DNA of 64,000 nucleotides from Flavobacterium lotistagni. Lineage in GTDB: Bacteria; Bacteroidota; Bacteroidia; Flavobacteriales; Flavobacteriaceae. Every line of letters begins with the position of its first letter. The first letter of the stretch is position 1. The stretch lies in contig NZ_JAAJBU010000003.1 in the NCBI RefSeq assembly GCF_011392125.1, positions 1-64,000 on the forward strand, given 5' to 3'. Under the pieces are notes generated by a model that was not told the origin of the DNA, ran no database searches, and worked only from the letters and a program-made list of their open reading frames with translations. Of this stretch, positions 52,330 to 61,383 are shown piece by piece. Made by a program: the position numbers and the translations under genes.

Positions 52330-53703
52330 TTACTTCACAGACAATTTCGAGCTAATGTTCAAACCGGCTTGGTCATTCACTGAAACGATATACATTCCGG
52401 TAGCTAAAGATGCGATTGAAATGCTGTTTGTGTCGGCATTGATACTTTGTTGAAGCAAGGTTTTACCGGAAGTATCGCTTACGGTCAACACCGCCGGGAA
52501 TTGTAATCCGGAAGTTTTTAAGAACAATTCGTTTTGTGCCGGATTCGGGTAAATATCAAAAGTCTCGCGGTCAAAACTGTTCGCAGCTAATGAAGTGTCA
52601 ATCAATTTATAAATTGTGCCGTTGCTACTTGAACCTACGTAAACTTCCCCGTTGATGTCCTGTCCAAAGGTTGTTAAATAGCCAGCTGGCAAAGTCGCTG
52701 TCCAAGTAATGGTACCTGAACCAGGTTGAACATAACCAATTTTATTGCTGCAAAGATCTGCAAATACATACTTACCCACTAAATTGGGATAGGTCGAGCC
52801 GCGGTAAACATAACCGCCTGTAATCGAGCAATTGCTTGCGCCGTGACTATATTCTGCCAGAGGATAAGTGAAAGTGGTGGTTCCGGTACAAGTGGAATAC
52901 ACGTGCGTGCCTTCGTAACATTTCCATCCAAAGTTCAAACCGGTAGCTGCTGGGCTAGGAATGTGATTGATTTCTTCGTATTGGTTTTGACCTACATCGC
53001 CAATCCAAAGATCGCCATTGGCCATGTCAAAAGAAAACTTCCAAGGGTTGCGCATCCCGATGGCCCAAATCTCATCATTTCCAGGAACCGCACCAACAAA
53101 AGGATTGTCTGCCGGGATACCATAAGGAGAAGCACTATCTACATCGATACGCAACATTTTACCGAGATTTTCATTGATGTTCTGCGCGCGGTTTCCAGGA
53201 TCGCCAGCACTTCCGCCATCGCCCATTCCGATATACAAATAACCATCAGGGCCAAACTTTAAAGTACCACCATTGTGATTCGAAAAAGGTTGGTTAACAG
53301 TCAAAATCTGTACAGCACTGGTAGCATCAGCCACGTTCGGATTGGTAGAAACAGTATATCTTGCAATGACTGTATTTCCGGCTGTGTTGGTATAATTCAC
53401 ATAAAAATAGCCATTGACCGCATAGTTCGGGTGAAAAGCTAGTCCCAACAAACCACGCTCACCACCAGTTGAAATCGTAGCAGTGGTCAACGTAAGAAAG
53501 TTGGTGGGGTTAATGGTTCCATTAGGATTCAAGATGCGGATAGCACCGCCTTGTTGAACCACAAATAAACGCTCATCACCTTGTGGATGAGTAATCTCTA
53601 CAGGAGCTGAGAAACCTGTAGCAAAAGAAGCTATACCGATACTCTGAGCCAACAATAACGGAGTAAGGAGTAAACCAAACAGAAAAGTAAAAATGTTTTT
53701 CAT
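52330..53703 (-). CDS. secreted PQQ-dependent sugar dehydrogenase with T9SS sorting domain
   Basis: This 457-residue protein has a signal peptide, then the soluble glucose dehydrogenase propeller (GERGLLGLAFHPNY, FGPDGYLYIGMGDGGSAGDP, WAIGMRNPWKFSFD, IGDVGQNQYEEINHI). These match the sGDH-like family, including the HN-containing NHNGGTLKFG active-site region. Residues about 380-457 form a T9SS type A sorting domain (FDIYPNPAQNELFL to GMYIVSVNDQAGL). It oxidises aldose sugars, or related substrates, at the cell surface with PQQ. No PQQ synthesis genes are in the window; the cofactor may come from outside. Confidence 0.92.
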   Translation of the reverse strand: MKNIFTFLFGLLLTPLLLAQSIGIASFATGFSAPVEITHPQGDERLFVVQQGGAIRILNPNGTINPTNFLTLTTATISTGGERGLLGLAFHPNYAVNGYFYVNYTNTAGNTVIARYTVSTNPNVADATSAVQILTVNQPFSNHNGGTLKFGPDGYLYIGMGDGGSAGDPGNRAQNINENLGKMLRIDVDSASPYGIPADNPFVGAVPGNDEIWAIGMRNPWKFSFDMANGDLWIGDVGQNQYEEINHIPSPAATGLNFGWKCYEGTHVYSTCTGTTTFTYPLAEYSHGASNCSITGGYVYRGSTYPNLVGKYVFADLCSNKIGYVQPGSGTITWTATLPAGYLTTFGQDINGEVYVGSSSNGTIYKLIDTSLAANSFDRETFDIYPNPAQNELFLKTSGLQFPAVLTVSDTSGKTLLQQSINADTNSISIASLATGMYIVSVNDQAGLNISSKLSVK

Positions 53704-53811
53704 AACAAATTAGGATAAGGATTCAGGCGTAAATATAGCCAACCTTTTCGAATCTTATAATACTAAATTTCAATTCTATATAAAAAACTTGAAATGCTAT
53801 AAAGGGTTGAT

Positions 53812-55416
53812 TTACAGATTGTCAATTACTTTATCTTTCGGATATTTCACTTTGTAAGCGATGCGGATTTTCTTGGTTTCGTTGGGTTTCAGATTCAATT
53901 CCCAAGTCAGGATTCCGGTTTCTGAGTTGGTTTTTGCACCAGAGCTTTCGGTTAGCAAAATTTCGATTTCTTTGTCGGCACTTAGTGGATATTGGTCTTT
54001 GAGCAAAAGTTCGACTGCTTCTTTTTTGTTATTGCGCAGCGTGATATCGTAAGTGAATGTTTGTTCCTTTTTGCTTGAGAGGAATTTCGTTCCAGACTTC
54101 TCGGCCACTTTCTCACGGGTAATCGAAATTTTCTTATCGCGGCCCATACTCAAATTCAGGGTGTCAGAAGTTTGGTTTGCATTGATATAAGTTTTACCAA
54201 CATACAATCCTTCAAAAATAATATTGGCCTCACCGGGCAAGAGATTGTATTGTGAATAATCGCCGATTTCTGCTAACAAAAAGGCTTCTTTTTCTACTCT
54301 TGGTGCGGCATAATATTTATAATGAGCAGGCAGTTTCAAATCTTTCAAGGCAACACTATGCGCTTTTCCGTTGGATAAGATATCATATGGGATATCAATA
54401 TCAAAAGAAATGTTGAGCTGGTTTTCCACGACGTTCGCGTTGATAGGTGCCGCTGCGTAGCCAAGGACTCTTTTATCTTTGCGAACAGCTGAGGCCGTTA
54501 CAACTACTTCTTCGAGTTTGTCACTTTCGTAAGCTGCCGAGTATGGTTCGTTATAACGCAGCCACCAGGGGTTCAATACCGGAGCTTGGTTGTTTTGGTT
54601 CGGGTTGCCGCTAGAGAGAGTGAGTTTGACTTTTTTCCAATCGATACCAGTATTCTGAACTACTTGTGCTTTGTACATCATATTGATCGGCGCGGAAATG
54701 CTCTCGGCGCGCAAGTCATAAAACGGCGACCACGAAGCTTGATTGCTGATGTAATTGATGTTGAAATCTACAACGCCCGCGACTTCGTTCATCACCTGAA
54801 GCACGAGTTTGCCTTTGGAGGTTTTTTCTTCTTTTTGGGTGTTGACCTCGAGCTTGTTTTTTAAATCAGCCAGTTGTTGGTTGAGTTTGATTTTTCGCTC
54901 TTCCAGTAGGTCGATGGTGTTGCGGCTTTCAGAACGTTTGGCTTTGTAGTAAGCGAGCATTTTCATCAGTTCGGCCACATTGAGCCCAGAATTCTGACCT
55001 GAAACTTGCTGGTTTTTGTCGAGCAGTTCGATGGTTTTGTTTTCGGTTTCCTTGGCGTTGTTCACTTTTTGGAGCTCACGTTCTACGAGTTTAATACTGT
55101 CGCGCACCTGTTTGATGGCGGGCGATTTTTCATCGATTTCGTATTCAGAAATATAGTTGTTGGTAAATTGCACCGAAAGCACCGTAACATTGGATGGCGC
55201 ACCAATCTGTACCGTACTTTCATTGAGGTAATCCGCTACGTTCTTCACCACAATTTCACTGCTGCCTTTGGGTAAAGTCACTGTGGCAGTCTGTGTGATT
55301 TCGGCCGCACTATAGTAGACGGTTGCAGCTGTAACGCGGGCTGAAGTAAAAATAGGTTTCTGAGCTTGAACTAGGCCGCAAGTCAGTAAAAGCAATAAAG
55401 CCATCAGATTTTTCAT
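53812..55416 (-). CDS. MuiA/DUF4139 family exported protein with a plug-like inserted segment
   Basis: This 534-residue protein has a signal peptide and an N-terminal DUF4140-type domain (TVYYSAAEITQTATVTLPKG). A long coiled coil follows (about 95-200), then a DUF4139 beta domain (NYISNQASWSPFYDLRAES, ending ETKKIRIAYKVKYPKDK). The mucoidy-inhibitor A family has no known enzymatic role. An inserted stretch around residue 300 reads EEVVVTASAVRKDKRVLGYA, closely resembling the plug start of Bacteroidota TonB-dependent transporters. It is 36 bases from the GT51 gene upstream on the same strand. Confidence 0.9.
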   Translation of the reverse strand: MKNLMALLLLLTCGLVQAQKPIFTSARVTAATVYYSAAEITQTATVTLPKGSSEIVVKNVADYLNESTVQIGAPSNVTVLSVQFTNNYISEYEIDEKSPAIKQVRDSIKLVERELQKVNNAKETENKTIELLDKNQQVSGQNSGLNVAELMKMLAYYKAKRSESRNTIDLLEERKIKLNQQLADLKNKLEVNTQKEEKTSKGKLVLQVMNEVAGVVDFNINYISNQASWSPFYDLRAESISAPINMMYKAQVVQNTGIDWKKVKLTLSSGNPNQNNQAPVLNPWWLRYNEPYSAAYESDKLEEVVVTASAVRKDKRVLGYAAAPINANVVENQLNISFDIDIPYDILSNGKAHSVALKDLKLPAHYKYYAAPRVEKEAFLLAEIGDYSQYNLLPGEANIIFEGLYVGKTYINANQTSDTLNLSMGRDKKISITREKVAEKSGTKFLSSKKEQTFTYDITLRNNKKEAVELLLKDQYPLSADKEIEILLTESSGAKTNSETGILTWELNLKPNETKKIRIAYKVKYPKDKVIDNL

Positions 55417-55452
55417 AAAGTCATTATAGATTCATTAAACGAAAATTTCAGC

Positions 55453-57417
55453 CTAAAAATCAAATTCTTCCATCGAGTTGTTGCCTTCTTCACCTTCAAG
55501 TACCGGCTCTTCTTCTTTTATACTGATGTACGAACGTGCCGCTCCGGTGACCATAATCGGAAGTTGGTTAATGGTGTCGGTTTGGGTAATTATTCCACGG
55601 CGCAGCATCAGGTTTTTGAGCATTTTCTCACGCGAAACAGCATAAGGTTTTAAGTTGCCATAAGTGTTGAATTGGTACATAAAATTGCGCGGGCTCGGGA
55701 TGATGTTCGCCAGAAACAAACATTCGTTCAAGGTCAGTTCCGACGGATATTTCTGAAAATAGAATTGCGCCGCTTCGCCAATTCCGTAGACATTCGGCCC
55801 CCATTCGATGATGTTGAAATACACTTCCAACATGCGCTCTTTGCTTACGATGCGGTTGTTTTCTAAAATGTACACCAACAGAATTTCTTCTAATTTTCTA
55901 GACAAAGTTTTTTCTCTGGTTAGAAAAACATTCTTGATGAGCTGCATACTAATGGTGCTGCCGCCACGAGTGAATTTCTTGGTCTTGATATTCTTGATTA
56001 TCGATTGTTTGAAGGCTTCTTTGATAAAACCTTTGTGCGAAAAGAACGACGGGTCTTCGGTGGTCAGCACACACTTGCGCAAGAACGGAGAAATGTCACT
56101 AATTGGTGTATAATTTGGGTTCGAAGTTCCAACAAAAACGCCTCGCTGTGGCACATTATTGATAATCGCGTGGTACATAAACGGACCATTGAGTTTGGCT
56201 AAGTTGGCCTCGCCGTATTTGGTAATGGCCAGGTTTTGCTTGTTGAGCTGGCTTTCGAGCACGATCGCATTGGGCTTGTTTTTATTGTAAACGAAATTCA
56301 AATGGAAATCAAAATCACCGGTGGCTTCCATACCTTCAAAATGGGTGAACAAACCTTCAGGCAAAGAAGAAATAAAGTTTTGGGCTTTCATCTTCGGAAT
56401 CTGAACTTTGAGCGTATAAATTTTGTCGGTTTCGTTGTCATAAGACAAATACGGATGGAACTTAAGTTGGTTCAAAGTCGCTGTGGAAGAACTGTCTACC
56501 GCTACGAAATTTTCACCAAATAGCAGATGGTAATCAAACAAAGCTTTTTTAATCACAACATCTTTACTAGCAATCTTAGGATGGTTGATGGTCAAATTGG
56601 AAACCGAGGCAAAGCCGTCTACATGCAGTTCGCCACCACTCATATCGATGTTAGAAACTTTCCACCGGATCGAATCGAAACTCGAATGCAAACCATAACG
56701 CTCATCAAAATAAGGCACTTTTATTTGTCCGGTATCGCGGTTAAAAAAGCGCAAATCGGTTTGCTTGTGCCGCGGATCGGCAAAACCCGCAATTCTCCAG
56801 CGTTGCGAAAACGAACCCGTGTGCACTTCAATGGCCGAGGTCATTTGATGGTCTTCAAGCACCAACGTGTTCAATCGCAAAGTGGCTTTTTTGCCCATAT
56901 CGTTGAGGCGTAAAGTTAGGTTTTGAAGGTTCATGTCGGTTGGAATCAGGTTCAAACCGCGGTTGAGTAATCGGTAAACCAATTTGGCGTAGTTGGGTTT
57001 TTCACCGGTGTCGGTCGTGTCTTTTTTCGGAAGGAAAGCCTCATAATTGCGTCCGTTTTGGTTGCGAACGAGTTGCACAAATCCGTCATTAGCTTGCATG
57101 TCTACCAACTGCAGTTCGCCGGTAAACAAATGCCAGAAACTTACTTGGGTTTTCAAATTGCTGATTTGCAATAAAGTGTCTTTGCCTTTGGGCACCAGCA
57201 ATAAGTCTTTCATGTCAACAGAATTGAATCCTTCAAAAGCTGCTTTGCCAACCGAGAAATGACTGTCGTAATCGCGGTCCATTTTGTGAGCGATGTGACC
57301 GATGGCTTTTTGCAACAAAGCGTCGCGAAATACAAAAATGGCAGCAATCGCCAACACCAGAACAACGCCCAGAATTTTAGCTGTAAGGAAAAGTTTTTGC
57401 CGCGTAGTTTTTGCCAT
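55453..57417 (-). CDS. AsmA-like/GT51 peptidoglycan transglycosylase fusion
   Basis: The ATG at 57417 gives 654 residues; the upstream in-frame ATG at 57465 would overlap radA and is rejected. One N-terminal membrane helix is followed by about 400 residues of beta-rich AsmA/DUF748-like sequence (FEGFNSVDMKDLLLVPKGKD). A GT51 transglycosylase domain then lies at about 440-600, with catalytic-Glu motif TTEDPSFFSHKG, the RGGSTISMQLIKNVFL motif and ERMLEVYFNIIEWG. No transpeptidase domain is present. It polymerises glycan strands of peptidoglycan, probably from the inner membrane. The gap to radA is 16 bases, so it is probably in the same operon. Confidence 0.9.
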   Translation of the reverse strand: MAKTTRQKLFLTAKILGVVLVLAIAAIFVFRDALLQKAIGHIAHKMDRDYDSHFSVGKAAFEGFNSVDMKDLLLVPKGKDTLLQISNLKTQVSFWHLFTGELQLVDMQANDGFVQLVRNQNGRNYEAFLPKKDTTDTGEKPNYAKLVYRLLNRGLNLIPTDMNLQNLTLRLNDMGKKATLRLNTLVLEDHQMTSAIEVHTGSFSQRWRIAGFADPRHKQTDLRFFNRDTGQIKVPYFDERYGLHSSFDSIRWKVSNIDMSGGELHVDGFASVSNLTINHPKIASKDVVIKKALFDYHLLFGENFVAVDSSSTATLNQLKFHPYLSYDNETDKIYTLKVQIPKMKAQNFISSLPEGLFTHFEGMEATGDFDFHLNFVYNKNKPNAIVLESQLNKQNLAITKYGEANLAKLNGPFMYHAIINNVPQRGVFVGTSNPNYTPISDISPFLRKCVLTTEDPSFFSHKGFIKEAFKQSIIKNIKTKKFTRGGSTISMQLIKNVFLTREKTLSRKLEEILLVYILENNRIVSKERMLEVYFNIIEWGPNVYGIGEAAQFYFQKYPSELTLNECLFLANIIPSPRNFMYQFNTYGNLKPYAVSREKMLKNLMLRRGIITQTDTINQLPIMVTGAARSYISIKEEEPVLEGEEGNNSMEEFDF

Positions 57418-57433
57418 TAGGTTGCCTTTAGAT

Positions 57434-58795
57434 TTATCCGAATAGTTCCGCCGCCACGTCTTCAATTTTTGATACCAAGCAGATTTTGATAAACGTATTT
57501 TTTAACGAAATCTTATTGTACTTCGAAACAAAAATAGTGGTGAAACCCAATTTCTCTGCTTCCTGTATGCGTTGGTCTACGCGGTTCACCGGACGAATTT
57601 CCCCTGAAAGCCCGACTTCGCCTGCAAAACAATAACCATCGCCAATGGGAATATCTTCGTTCGAGGACAATATCGCTGCAACTACCGCCAAATCAATTGC
57701 CGGGTCGTCTATGGAAATCCCGCCGGTAATGTTCAAAAACACATCTTTGGTGCCCAACCTAAAGCCTGCACGTTTCTCTAAAACAGCCAAAATCATGTTG
57801 AGCCGCTTGGCATTATAACCAGTGGTGCTGCGTTGCGGTGTGCCATAAACTGCAGTGGAAACCAAGGCTTGAATTTCAATCATCAGCGGACGCATACCTT
57901 CTAAAGTTGAGGCGATAGCAGTTCCGGAAAGCGCAATGTCTTTATGTGAAATCAAGATTTCCGACGGATTGGAAACTTCGCGCAAACCACTACCGAGCAT
58001 TTCATAAATACCGAGTTCTGCCGTAGATCCGAAACGGTTTTTATGCGAACGTAAAATGCGGTAAACATGGTTGCGGTCGCCTTCGAATTGCAATACAGTA
58101 TCAACCATGTGTTCAAGGATTTTAGGCCCGGCAATCGTTCCGTCTTTGGTGATGTGCCCGATGAGAATCACCGGAATATTGGTTTCTTTGGCAAATTTGA
58201 TAAGCTCTGCGGTGGTTTCCCGAATTTGCGAAATACTGCCGGGCGAAGCTTCGATGTATTCGGTATGCAAGGTTTGAATCGAATCGATAATTAGGATTTC
58301 AGGCTCGATTTCAGAAATCTCTCGGAAGATATTTTGGGTTTTGGTTTCGGTCAGAATATAGCAATTGTCGCTGTTAGGATTGATTCGTTCCGCCCGCATT
58401 TTGATTTGCTTTTGGCTTTCTTCACCTGAAACATATAAGGTTTTGTAGGGTAATTTTAGTGAAATCTGCAACAACAAAGTACTTTTGCCGATGCCGGGTT
58501 CGCCGCCCAATAGAATCAATGAACCCGGAACAATGCCTCCGCCCAGCACGCGGTTAAGTTCGCCGTCAAGCGTGTTCATGCGCACTTCTTGAGCAGTGTC
58601 GATTTCTTTTATTTTAAGGGGTTTGGCTGCTTTTTTGGTTGCTGAAGCAGTGGCTTTCCAACTGGTTTTTTCTTCCTTTTGGATGATTTCTTCCACAATA
58701 GTATTCCAAGATTTGCAGGCGTTGCATTGCCCTTGCCATTTGGCGTATTGGGTGCCGCAGCTCTGACAGAAAAATGCCGTTTTTACTTTAGACAT
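57434..58795 (-). CDS. radA: DNA repair protein RadA
   Basis: This 453-residue RecA-like helicase has an N-terminal C4 zinc finger (C10, C13, C24, C27), Walker A GGEPGIGKST, Walker B ILIIDSIQT, the KNRFG motif and a C-terminal Lon-like domain (DLAVVAAILSS, GLSGEIRPVN). It extends recombination intermediates by branch migration. The esterase gene ends 2 bases before its start, and the GT51 gene follows. Confidence 0.97.
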   Translation of the reverse strand: MSKVKTAFFCQSCGTQYAKWQGQCNACKSWNTIVEEIIQKEEKTSWKATASATKKAAKPLKIKEIDTAQEVRMNTLDGELNRVLGGGIVPGSLILLGGEPGIGKSTLLLQISLKLPYKTLYVSGEESQKQIKMRAERINPNSDNCYILTETKTQNIFREISEIEPEILIIDSIQTLHTEYIEASPGSISQIRETTAELIKFAKETNIPVILIGHITKDGTIAGPKILEHMVDTVLQFEGDRNHVYRILRSHKNRFGSTAELGIYEMLGSGLREVSNPSEILISHKDIALSGTAIASTLEGMRPLMIEIQALVSTAVYGTPQRSTTGYNAKRLNMILAVLEKRAGFRLGTKDVFLNITGGISIDDPAIDLAVVAAILSSNEDIPIGDGYCFAGEVGLSGEIRPVNRVDQRIQEAEKLGFTTIFVSKYNKISLKNTFIKICLVSKIEDVAAELFG

Positions 58796-58797
58796 TT

Positions 58798-59940
58798 TTA
58801 CTGGTTCTTTAATTCGTCTGCTTTGTCGAGCATCATATCTTTGGTGAGGTCGCCAATTTCTTCTTTTTGAAAAGCGCTTTGATAGGATCTGATTGCTTTT
58901 TTAAAGTCTCCGGTTTTCTCGTACATCATCGCCATTTGGTAATCGTAAAGCATTGATTTTGGGTAGTTTTTCTTGGCCAAATCAGCCAGTTTCTCAAATT
59001 CAGGGTAGGCTTTGTTTTTCAGAATAGCAGCTTCAATAGCTTTGAAATCGTTGATGCGGATAGGCATTTTTAGGTTCAGGGATTTCTCTAAAGTAGTGTA
59101 TTTGTTCACTAAATAATCGACATATCCCGAAGGCAAAACCACAATTTTTTCAAGAAATTCAGATGTCGATATTGGCTGGTAAACCGAAAAGAACTGGTAT
59201 AAAGCGTTGGGAATCGAATGCAACACCAAAGAATAATGAGACGCACCTTTGAACTCATCAAACCTGTAGTTGATTGTGGGCTTTTTAATTTTGGTTAGTT
59301 CTGCATCGAGCTCTTTAATGCGCGCCTGCATTTTTTTTACATCGCCATCTGCTGTAGATTGATAGTAGTAAATGGGTTGTTCCAGAACATTAAAACGGTC
59401 AGGAATGTTTTTCTCCATGGCGGCCGGTAATTCAGGGCTCATCGAGATATAAGCATCGAAAAGCGGCTTTTCTTTGTAGAGGTAAAAATTTAAAAAACCG
59501 GCGGTAATGTCGTGTCCGGCTATGATTTTAAATGGAGCAAGGCGGTATTTCTTTTCCATATATGCCACGAGTTCCATCCCGATGAATTCAAAAAATTGAT
59601 TGCCTTTTTCATCCGGAAGGCCGGTGTTTGGATCAACAGTGCAATCGGTTTCTCGCTCGTTGTTTTTGTTCTGGTTGATGCCTACAATGATTACTTCGGG
59701 CAAATCGTCCCAGTAACCGCCGTAGTTCAAAGCGCCTTGAAAAGGATCGAACAAGTAGTCACCGTCGAGTACCACTAGTAAGGGATATTTTTTATTCGGA
59801 TTACTAAGATAAGATTGTGGTAAACCAATGGTGATTTCTCTTTTTTCGTTGAGTTTGGGCGAGAAAATTTCTTCAATTACCTTTTGCGAAAACGCGTTGA
59901 AAGTGCACAGTATACATACAAGCAGCACAATTTTTTTCAT
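58798..59940 (-). CDS. secreted alpha/beta-hydrolase (Esterase D-like) with C-terminal TPR-like segment
   Basis: The ATG at 59940 gives 380 residues with a signal peptide (MKKIVLLVCILCTFNAFS); the 15-residue extension upstream is unlikely. The hydrolase region (about 25-260) has YPLLVVLDGDYLFDP and VIIVGINQNKNNERETDCT. The nucleophile-elbow region reads FKIIAGHDITAGFLNFY, where the expected G-x-S-x-G is G-H-D-I-T-A-G; the usual serine is not seen, so the enzyme may be inactive or use another residue. A TPR-like helix pair closes the protein (QMAMMYEKTGDFKKAIRSYQ). It lies 54 bases after the flippase-like gene. Confidence 0.82.
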   Translation of the reverse strand: MKKIVLLVCILCTFNAFSQKVIEEIFSPKLNEKREITIGLPQSYLSNPNKKYPLLVVLDGDYLFDPFQGALNYGGYWDDLPEVIIVGINQNKNNERETDCTVDPNTGLPDEKGNQFFEFIGMELVAYMEKKYRLAPFKIIAGHDITAGFLNFYLYKEKPLFDAYISMSPELPAAMEKNIPDRFNVLEQPIYYYQSTADGDVKKMQARIKELDAELTKIKKPTINYRFDEFKGASHYSLVLHSIPNALYQFFSVYQPISTSEFLEKIVVLPSGYVDYLVNKYTTLEKSLNLKMPIRINDFKAIEAAILKNKAYPEFEKLADLAKKNYPKSMLYDYQMAMMYEKTGDFKKAIRSYQSAFQKEEIGDLTKDMMLDKADELKNQ

Positions 59941-59994
59941 GTCTTTTTTTGGTTTGGGAGGGTTAATTTGTAAATCAGCGCCCAAGATAAGGAT

Positions 59995-61014
59995 TTATTT
60001 TTTTCTGTTCAGTAGCGGCAATAAGATAAATGAACCTAAGCCTAAAAGCAGCACCAACAACATTTGTGAGGTCCAGACAATCCAGCCAAAAGCACTGCCT
60101 GTGGTTTCTGAAATCGAATAAAAAACCAAAATTTTAGCAATCAAAAACGGATACGAGCCAAAGCCGCTGTTGGTAAAAGCAATGGCAATGCTGCCCACCA
60201 CAAACGCAGTCACAACGGCATCAGCATCGAGCGAACTGGTTTCAGGAAAAACGAAAATGGCCAGGTAAAAAGTAAGAATATAGGAGCACCAAATGAAAAG
60301 CGTATGAAAGAAATAAGCCCCTTTCTTTTTCATGTAGAGTATGCTCATCATACCTTCTTGTAGCCCGGCGATTTTTTCTTTGATTAACAAGATCCACCGG
60401 TTTTTAGAATAACGGTACATTAAGACAGCAATTACTAAAAGGAGTATAGTTAAAGCGCCCAAAGCCAATAGTTTGGCTAACGGAATTTTTTGTAAAATGA
60501 AGGATTGCACCAAGTCGAACTGCAACAAAACGGCTAAGATCATGAAAAAAAGCAAAATCAAAACATCGACAATTCTTTCAGCAACGATGCTTCCAAAGCC
60601 CTTGTCGAAAGGAACGCCGTTGTATTTCTTGAGGATAAGCGCCCGAGAAATTTCTCCTGATTTTGGCACGGTCAAATTCCAGAGATAACCAATGCTGACG
60701 GCCATAAAATTGTTTGCAAAAGAGCAGGTGTAGCCCATTTGTTCCAAGGGGAATTTCCAGCGATAAGCACGAGAGATATTACCCAAAATCGCAACAAAAG
60801 CCGCGAGGTAGATGTAATAGTAATTGGCGTTTTTGAAGTAACTGTAAATTTCTTCAATTTGCGCCTCGGTAAAACTATTGTAGGTGTACAACGTCAGAAA
60901 AAGCCCAACGAAAACAGGCAATAATATGGAAAACCACTTTTTGAAATGGTGCAAAAACCCGGTTGCTGCCTCGGCAGTTGGCTCTGTAGTGGAAAACAAC
61001 TCGGGCTCTCTCAT
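59995..61014 (-). CDS. lysylphosphatidylglycerol synthase TM-like (UPF0104) flippase-like protein
   Basis: This 339-residue integral membrane protein has about eight membrane helices in the LPG_synthase_TM/UPF0104 family pattern. Family features include GYLWNLTVPKSGEISRALIL and FGSIVAERIVDVLILLFF, as well as GSYPFLIAKILVFYSI. It lacks the soluble aminoacyl-transfer domain of MprF. It may move lipids or prenyl-linked intermediates; the substrate is unknown. It follows panD by 9 bases. Confidence 0.87.
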   Translation of the reverse strand: MREPELFSTTEPTAEAATGFLHHFKKWFSILLPVFVGLFLTLYTYNSFTEAQIEEIYSYFKNANYYYIYLAAFVAILGNISRAYRWKFPLEQMGYTCSFANNFMAVSIGYLWNLTVPKSGEISRALILKKYNGVPFDKGFGSIVAERIVDVLILLFFMILAVLLQFDLVQSFILQKIPLAKLLALGALTILLLVIAVLMYRYSKNRWILLIKEKIAGLQEGMMSILYMKKKGAYFFHTLFIWCSYILTFYLAIFVFPETSSLDADAVVTAFVVGSIAIAFTNSGFGSYPFLIAKILVFYSISETTGSAFGWIVWTSQMLLVLLLGLGSFILLPLLNRKK

Positions 61015-61023
61015 GGAGAAAAT

Positions 61024-61374
61024 TTAAGTTAGCGAATTATCTTTTTCGTTCGGAAAAACCAACCAAGGCTTGAATGCTTTGGCCGCTTCGAACTCCATGA
61101 GTGCATAGGACATGATGATAATAATATCGCCTTTGTGCACTTTTCGAGCGGCTGGGCCATTAAGGATAATATCGCCACTGTTGCGGTTGCCTTTGATGGC
61201 ATAGGTATCGAAACGCTCGCCGTTGTTGATGTTCACAATCGATACTTTTTCGCCTTCGATGAGGTTGGCAGCATCCATTAAAATCTCGTCGATGGTAATA
61301 CTACCTATATAATTTAAATCTGCGCCGGTAACCGTGACGCGATGGATCTTGGATTTTACAACTTCTATTTGCAT
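61024..61374 (-). CDS. panD: aspartate 1-decarboxylase
   Basis: This 116-residue enzyme starts [20 protein letters not shown]; self-cleavage is expected between G24 and S25 (YIGSITID) to form the pyruvoyl group. The conserved GERFDTYAI and NGPAAR motifs are seen. It makes beta-alanine for pantothenate synthesis. It lies 9 bases after panC and before the flippase-like gene, in one operon. Confidence 0.96.
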   Translation of the reverse strand: MQIEVVKSKIHRVTVTGADLNYIGSITIDEILMDAANLIEGEKVSIVNINNGERFDTYAIKGNRNSGDIILNGPAARKVHKGDIIIIMSYALMEFEAAKAFKPWLVFPNEKDNSLT

Positions 61375-61383
61375 GACTGGGGA

